A stretch of DNA of 64,000 nucleotides from NCBI GenBank assembly GCA_910589035.1, contig CAJUSI010000026.1, positions 1 to 64,000 of the forward strand, written 5' to 3'. The notes under the pieces are model-generated. The model did no database searches, had not been told where the DNA came from, and saw nothing but the letters and a program-made list of their open reading frames with translations. Both the position numbers and the translations under genes were made by a program. Shown here piece by piece: positions 61,380 to 64,000 of the stretch. This DNA comes from an uncultured Acetatifactor sp. (lineage in GTDB: Bacteria; Bacillota; Clostridia; Lachnospirales; Lachnospiraceae). The stretch's first letter is position 1; the number at the start of each line of letters is the position of its first letter.

Positions 61380-61640
61380 TACGGCTTTTTTGTTCTTTTA
61401 CAGTTCTTATGCCATTCTATGGTTCTTTTTGTTCTTTTGTGGTTCTTTTGCCTACGGCTCTTTTGCTCTTTTGTGGTTCTTTTTCTCTTCTATGACTCTT
61501 TTTGTTCTTTTGTGGTTCTTTTGCTCTTCTACGGCTCTTTTTGTTCTTTTGCGGTTCTTTTGCTCTTTTACAGCTCTTCTTCCCTTTTGCGATTCTTATG
61601 CTCTTTTGCAGCCCCTCTGCTCTTTTACCGTTTTTCTGCA
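61380..61640. repeat. Degenerate 39-bp T-rich tandem repeat
   Basis: About five imperfect 39-bp units (CTCTTTTTGTTCTTTTGCGG and so on) fill most of the gap between two minus-strand genes. The minus strand reads as Lys/Arg-rich 13-residue repeats, but no start signal supports a gene. Nothing else is seen between 61173 and 61671. Confidence 0.82.
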
Positions 61641-61671
61641 TTTATATATCGTCTTTCGTGCGGAATTGCTC

Positions 61672-62517
61672 TCAGGCTGGCGACCTGCGCAGCGGACAGT
61701 TTGACAGGGATACCCGGTCCGCCAGCCCGCACAGTCCGTTGTCTCTCAGATAGTCCTGCAATATCGCCCTGGACTGGGTGGATTCCGGACCGATTATAAT
61801 CTCCGGCACCAGGTCTGTGAAAGTAAGTCCCGCCTTCCGGCACATGGCCTGCAGGTTCAGGGGATAGTATTTCTTGATGCGCTCCTTGGAAATATGATAG
61901 CAGGGCTCAATGTCAAACACATCCTTCACCAGGGGAGATACGATGAGCCGTACTTCCCTCTCCGAAGAAAAAGAAGGATGCTTAAATGCGGCGGAGCAAA
62001 TCCAGGCGTAATTCATGGCCTGTCTGATATCCGGATTGTTTTCCGACAGCTCCGTCTCCCTTTTCACCAGACGGTACAATGTCCCCGCCAGATTATGTAC
62101 CGTCATATCCTCCTGATAGAAAACCGTCTGAAGGGATACGGAGCCTTCTACCATTCTCTGAAGGCAGTTTCCGTAAAAGGCAATGCATACCCCCCTGCCC
62201 CGATTTCCGTATCGCTCCCATTGTGCCGCGTCGTCCCTGTGCAGAGAAAAGCAGGCGGCATAGGCGGAATAGACAAACTCCTCCTTCAGCGCCTCCCGAA
62301 AGAGTCTCCTCACGCCTTCTGCCCGCCTGTCGTCCCCGTCCTCCTCCAGTTTCCCTGCCACCGCATTGCACAGGCCGCTCATGAAGTAACGCATCTCTGC
62401 CGCATCATTCATATTCAGAATATTGTTCACTCTCAGCTGCGCGCACCTTAGAATTCCGTCCAACGCCTGATAATCCGTATAATGATATAGAATATCGTTC
62501 TCGAACTCCTTACCCAT
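61672..62517 (-). CDS. DUF2971 family protein
   Basis: A 281-residue protein. The N-terminus (ENDILYHYTDYQALDGILRC and NILNMNDAAEMRYF) is diagnostic of DUF2971, a family often found in variable regions; some members sit in defence loci, but the role is unsettled. ACFSLHRDDAAQWERYGNRGRGVCIAF is the central motif. The start two bases before the Nudix stop is chosen, so translation is probably coupled to the Nudix gene. Confidence 0.85.
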   Translation of the reverse strand: MGKEFENDILYHYTDYQALDGILRCAQLRVNNILNMNDAAEMRYFMSGLCNAVAGKLEEDGDDRRAEGVRRLFREALKEEFVYSAYAACFSLHRDDAAQWERYGNRGRGVCIAFYGNCLQRMVEGSVSLQTVFYQEDMTVHNLAGTLYRLVKRETELSENNPDIRQAMNYAWICSAAFKHPSFSSEREVRLIVSPLVKDVFDIEPCYHISKERIKKYYPLNLQAMCRKAGLTFTDLVPEIIIGPESTQSRAILQDYLRDNGLCGLADRVSLSNCPLRRSPA

Positions 62518-62518
62518 G

Positions 62519-63190
62519 TCAGCGTCCCTGCTTTCTCCACAGATCTGACACAAAGTACATCAGCGCCGCCCAGGTATACAGAGAATAATAATTTCCGTAT
62601 TCATCGCGGCCATCTTCCAGAACCTGCTCCGCTTCCGCTTTTGTCAGAAGGCAGAAACCGTCAAAAAGCTCGGTACCCTCCGCTCCCTCCTGTGACAAGG
62701 CGGACAGGTCTGCGGGATGCAGAAGGGCGCAGACCAGAGCATTGCTCTCGTCCGTCATACCCGGCGTGGAGAAAAGCAAGGGATTCACTATGCCGAGCGT
62801 ATCCCCCTCTGCGACTTCCAGCCCTGTCTCCTCCCGAATCTCACGAGCCGCCGCGGACAGCACGGGATCCGGCTTCTCCCTGTCGCTTTCGTCCATCAGG
62901 CCGGCCGGCACGCTGAGCAGAAAGCGCCCTGTGGGATAGCGGTACTCATAAGTGAGCAGCAGACACGGCTCCTGCCCCGGCAATTCCAGAATCACGATGC
63001 AGCTGGCTGCGTCCGGCAGCATAGTCCTGAATTCCTCGTCCGTTTTCACCGCCGTCAGGTTTTCCATGGTTCTCCTGGTTGCGTCATAATAATGCTTCCC
63101 CGGCGCATACTGCAGATCCGCCAGCCGCAGATACGGAGAATCAAATAGCAGTTTGACATTTTCTTTTTGAATTTGCTGTTCTTTTTTCAT
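62519..63190 (-). CDS. Nudix hydrolase
   Basis: A 223-residue pyrophosphohydrolase. The Nudix box is present as AAAREIREETGLEV, preceded by PAGLMDESDREKPDPVLS, so the Gly is further away than in the standard box (an ADP-ribose pyrophosphatase-like arrangement with a small insert). Likely substrates are nucleotide sugars or ADP-ribose. It is directly upstream of the DUF2971 gene. GAGGG lies close before the ATG. Confidence 0.9.
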   Translation of the reverse strand: MKKEQQIQKENVKLLFDSPYLRLADLQYAPGKHYYDATRRTMENLTAVKTDEEFRTMLPDAASCIVILELPGQEPCLLLTYEYRYPTGRFLLSVPAGLMDESDREKPDPVLSAAAREIREETGLEVAEGDTLGIVNPLLFSTPGMTDESNALVCALLHPADLSALSQEGAEGTELFDGFCLLTKAEAEQVLEDGRDEYGNYYSLYTWAALMYFVSDLWRKQGR

Positions 63191-63411
63191 TTTACCCTCA
63201 TACTCCCTGCATTTTTATTTCTATAATGCCAGAATCAAAGCCATATGCAAGTATATCTTCCTCTGGCCGGGCATTGCATATAATCATTTAAGGCAATATC
63301 TATTATAATGCGCGCTGACTGCCCCTGCGTTTTGCCCTATTCCCTTAATCCTGTCTTTACCGATAAACCTCCGGCAAAACGGACGGATTATCAGGTTTTC
63401 CATGCCATATG

Positions 63412-64000
63412 TCAGAACGGCTCCGCCTCATCCGACTTCCCGTCATCCAGAATTCTTCTGATCACGTCAAAAAGCAGTTCTATGTCCAGGGGCTTTGGCA
63501 GGTGCGCATTCATACCGCTCTCCAGGGATTTCTTCCTGTCTTCCTCAAACGCATTGGCCGACACCGCAATGATCGGGATATTCGCCAAAAGCGGATCCCC
63601 TATCCCGCGAATGGCTCTGGCAGCAGAATACCCATCCATGACCGGCATCTGGATATCCATCAGAATCAGGTCATATTCTCCGGGCCGGGAAGCTTTTATC
63701 CTCTCCAGCGCAAGGCTGCCGTCCATGACAGTGTCCACCAGGAATCCCGCATCCTGCAGCATCTCGTTCTCGATCTCCAGATTGATCTCATTATCATCCA
63801 CAAGCAGAATCCGCTTTGCATCCGTATACTGCGGCCTCTCCTCCCTGTCCGTGCCGGCCCCCTCCGGTTCGTTGTGCTTTCCCTGTACTCTGAGAGGAAG
63901 GGAAACCGTAAATCTGGTTCCTTCTCCCAACGCACTGTCTGCATAAATATTTCCTCCCATCATATCCACAAGCTTCCTGGTGATGGTCAGGCCCAGGCCG
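63412..64000 (-). CDS. Hybrid sensor kinase/response regulator, C-terminal part
   Basis: The gene runs off the right edge; 195 residues are seen. The first visible residues (GLGLTITRKLVDMMGGNIYA and SALGEGTRFTVSLPL) are the end of a histidine kinase ATPase domain. A receiver domain follows with DDNE, the phospho-acceptor in LILMDIQMPVMDG and AVSANAFEED. The architecture is that of BarA/TorS-like hybrid kinases. Confidence 0.9.
   Translation of the reverse strand, partial: GLGLTITRKLVDMMGGNIYADSALGEGTRFTVSLPLRVQGKHNEPEGAGTDREERPQYTDAKRILLVDDNEINLEIENEMLQDAGFLVDTVMDGSLALERIKASRPGEYDLILMDIQMPVMDGYSAARAIRGIGDPLLANIPIIAVSANAFEEDRKKSLESGMNAHLPKPLDIELLFDVIRRILDDGKSDEAEPF

Overview
The window looks like a chromosome segment from an anaerobic gut Firmicute, most likely a Lachnospiraceae-type Clostridia. 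The inference rests on a PerR-type regulator beside a rubredoxin-domain rubrerythrin and a rubredoxin, a class II galT with galK, a VanG-type D-Ala-D-Ser ligase, Firmicute families (DegV, DUF1836, DUF3784, BlaI/BlaR-like, YtrA-type GntR) and strong GGAGG-type ribosome binding sites. No phage, plasmid replication or rRNA genes are visible. One tRNA (Pro, CGG) is present. Most genes are on the minus strand.

Layout: 1-2864, a minisatellite, a kinase carrying in-frame repeats, a small EF-Tu domain-II protein and a 1 kb repeat-filled gap. 2865-5756, galK-galT. 5931-19752, a minus-strand glycan locus: two paralogous membrane proteins, a sialyltransferase-like enzyme, an ABC exporter, a family 2 glycosyltransferase, an IS200 remnant, pseF, an FkbH-like enzyme, an acyl carrier protein, pseH, pseI and pseG. 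Together these encode the later steps of pseudaminic acid synthesis, CMP activation and probably export and transfer; pseB and pseC are not here. The FkbH/ACP pair suggests a glyceryl or other acyl decoration. 19870-25324, a membrane protein with a slipped repeat at its start, an AI-2E-family permease and two RNA-modification enzymes. 25689-30663, a two-component system divergent from a VanG-like ligase and VanT-like racemase. 30747-32112, the PerR/rubrerythrin/rubredoxin oxidative-stress group. 32183-41397, an RlmI-like methyltransferase, tRNA-Pro, a PTS EIIC fused to a degenerate chemoreceptor-type domain, DUF1836, DegV, a kinase-phosphatase-RNA ligase and an AraC regulator. 41633-49289, an aldo/keto reductase, DUF3784, an LCP cell-wall enzyme, an anchored 5'-nucleotidase and a membrane protein. 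49435-52453, a GntR-controlled ABC transporter. 53157-58593, an unrecognised protein, a tandem PII-like protein with a DUF1538 membrane protein, and BlaR/BlaI-like genes. 59144-64000, a radical SAM protein, a DapA-family aldolase, a DUF2971 protein, a Nudix hydrolase and the end of a hybrid histidine kinase.

The most striking feature of the DNA is its repeat load. At least four families of short interspersed elements occur in gaps: an 85-bp family with inverted ends (4 copies), a 120-bp family with 11-bp inverted ends (4 copies), a 65-105-bp family (4 copies) and a 55-65-bp unit (3 copies). There are also two large single palindromic elements and many minisatellites, several of which keep frame inside genes (kinase, rRNA methyltransferase, ABC ATPase). 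Two membrane-protein genes of the glycan region carry simple frameshifts at a homopolymer and at a pentanucleotide repeat, so slippage may vary surface glycans. The best candidates for undescribed biology are the EIIC-chemoreceptor fusion, the FkbH/ACP-modified pseudaminic acid locus, the tandem PII/DUF1538 pair and the 85-bp element family.
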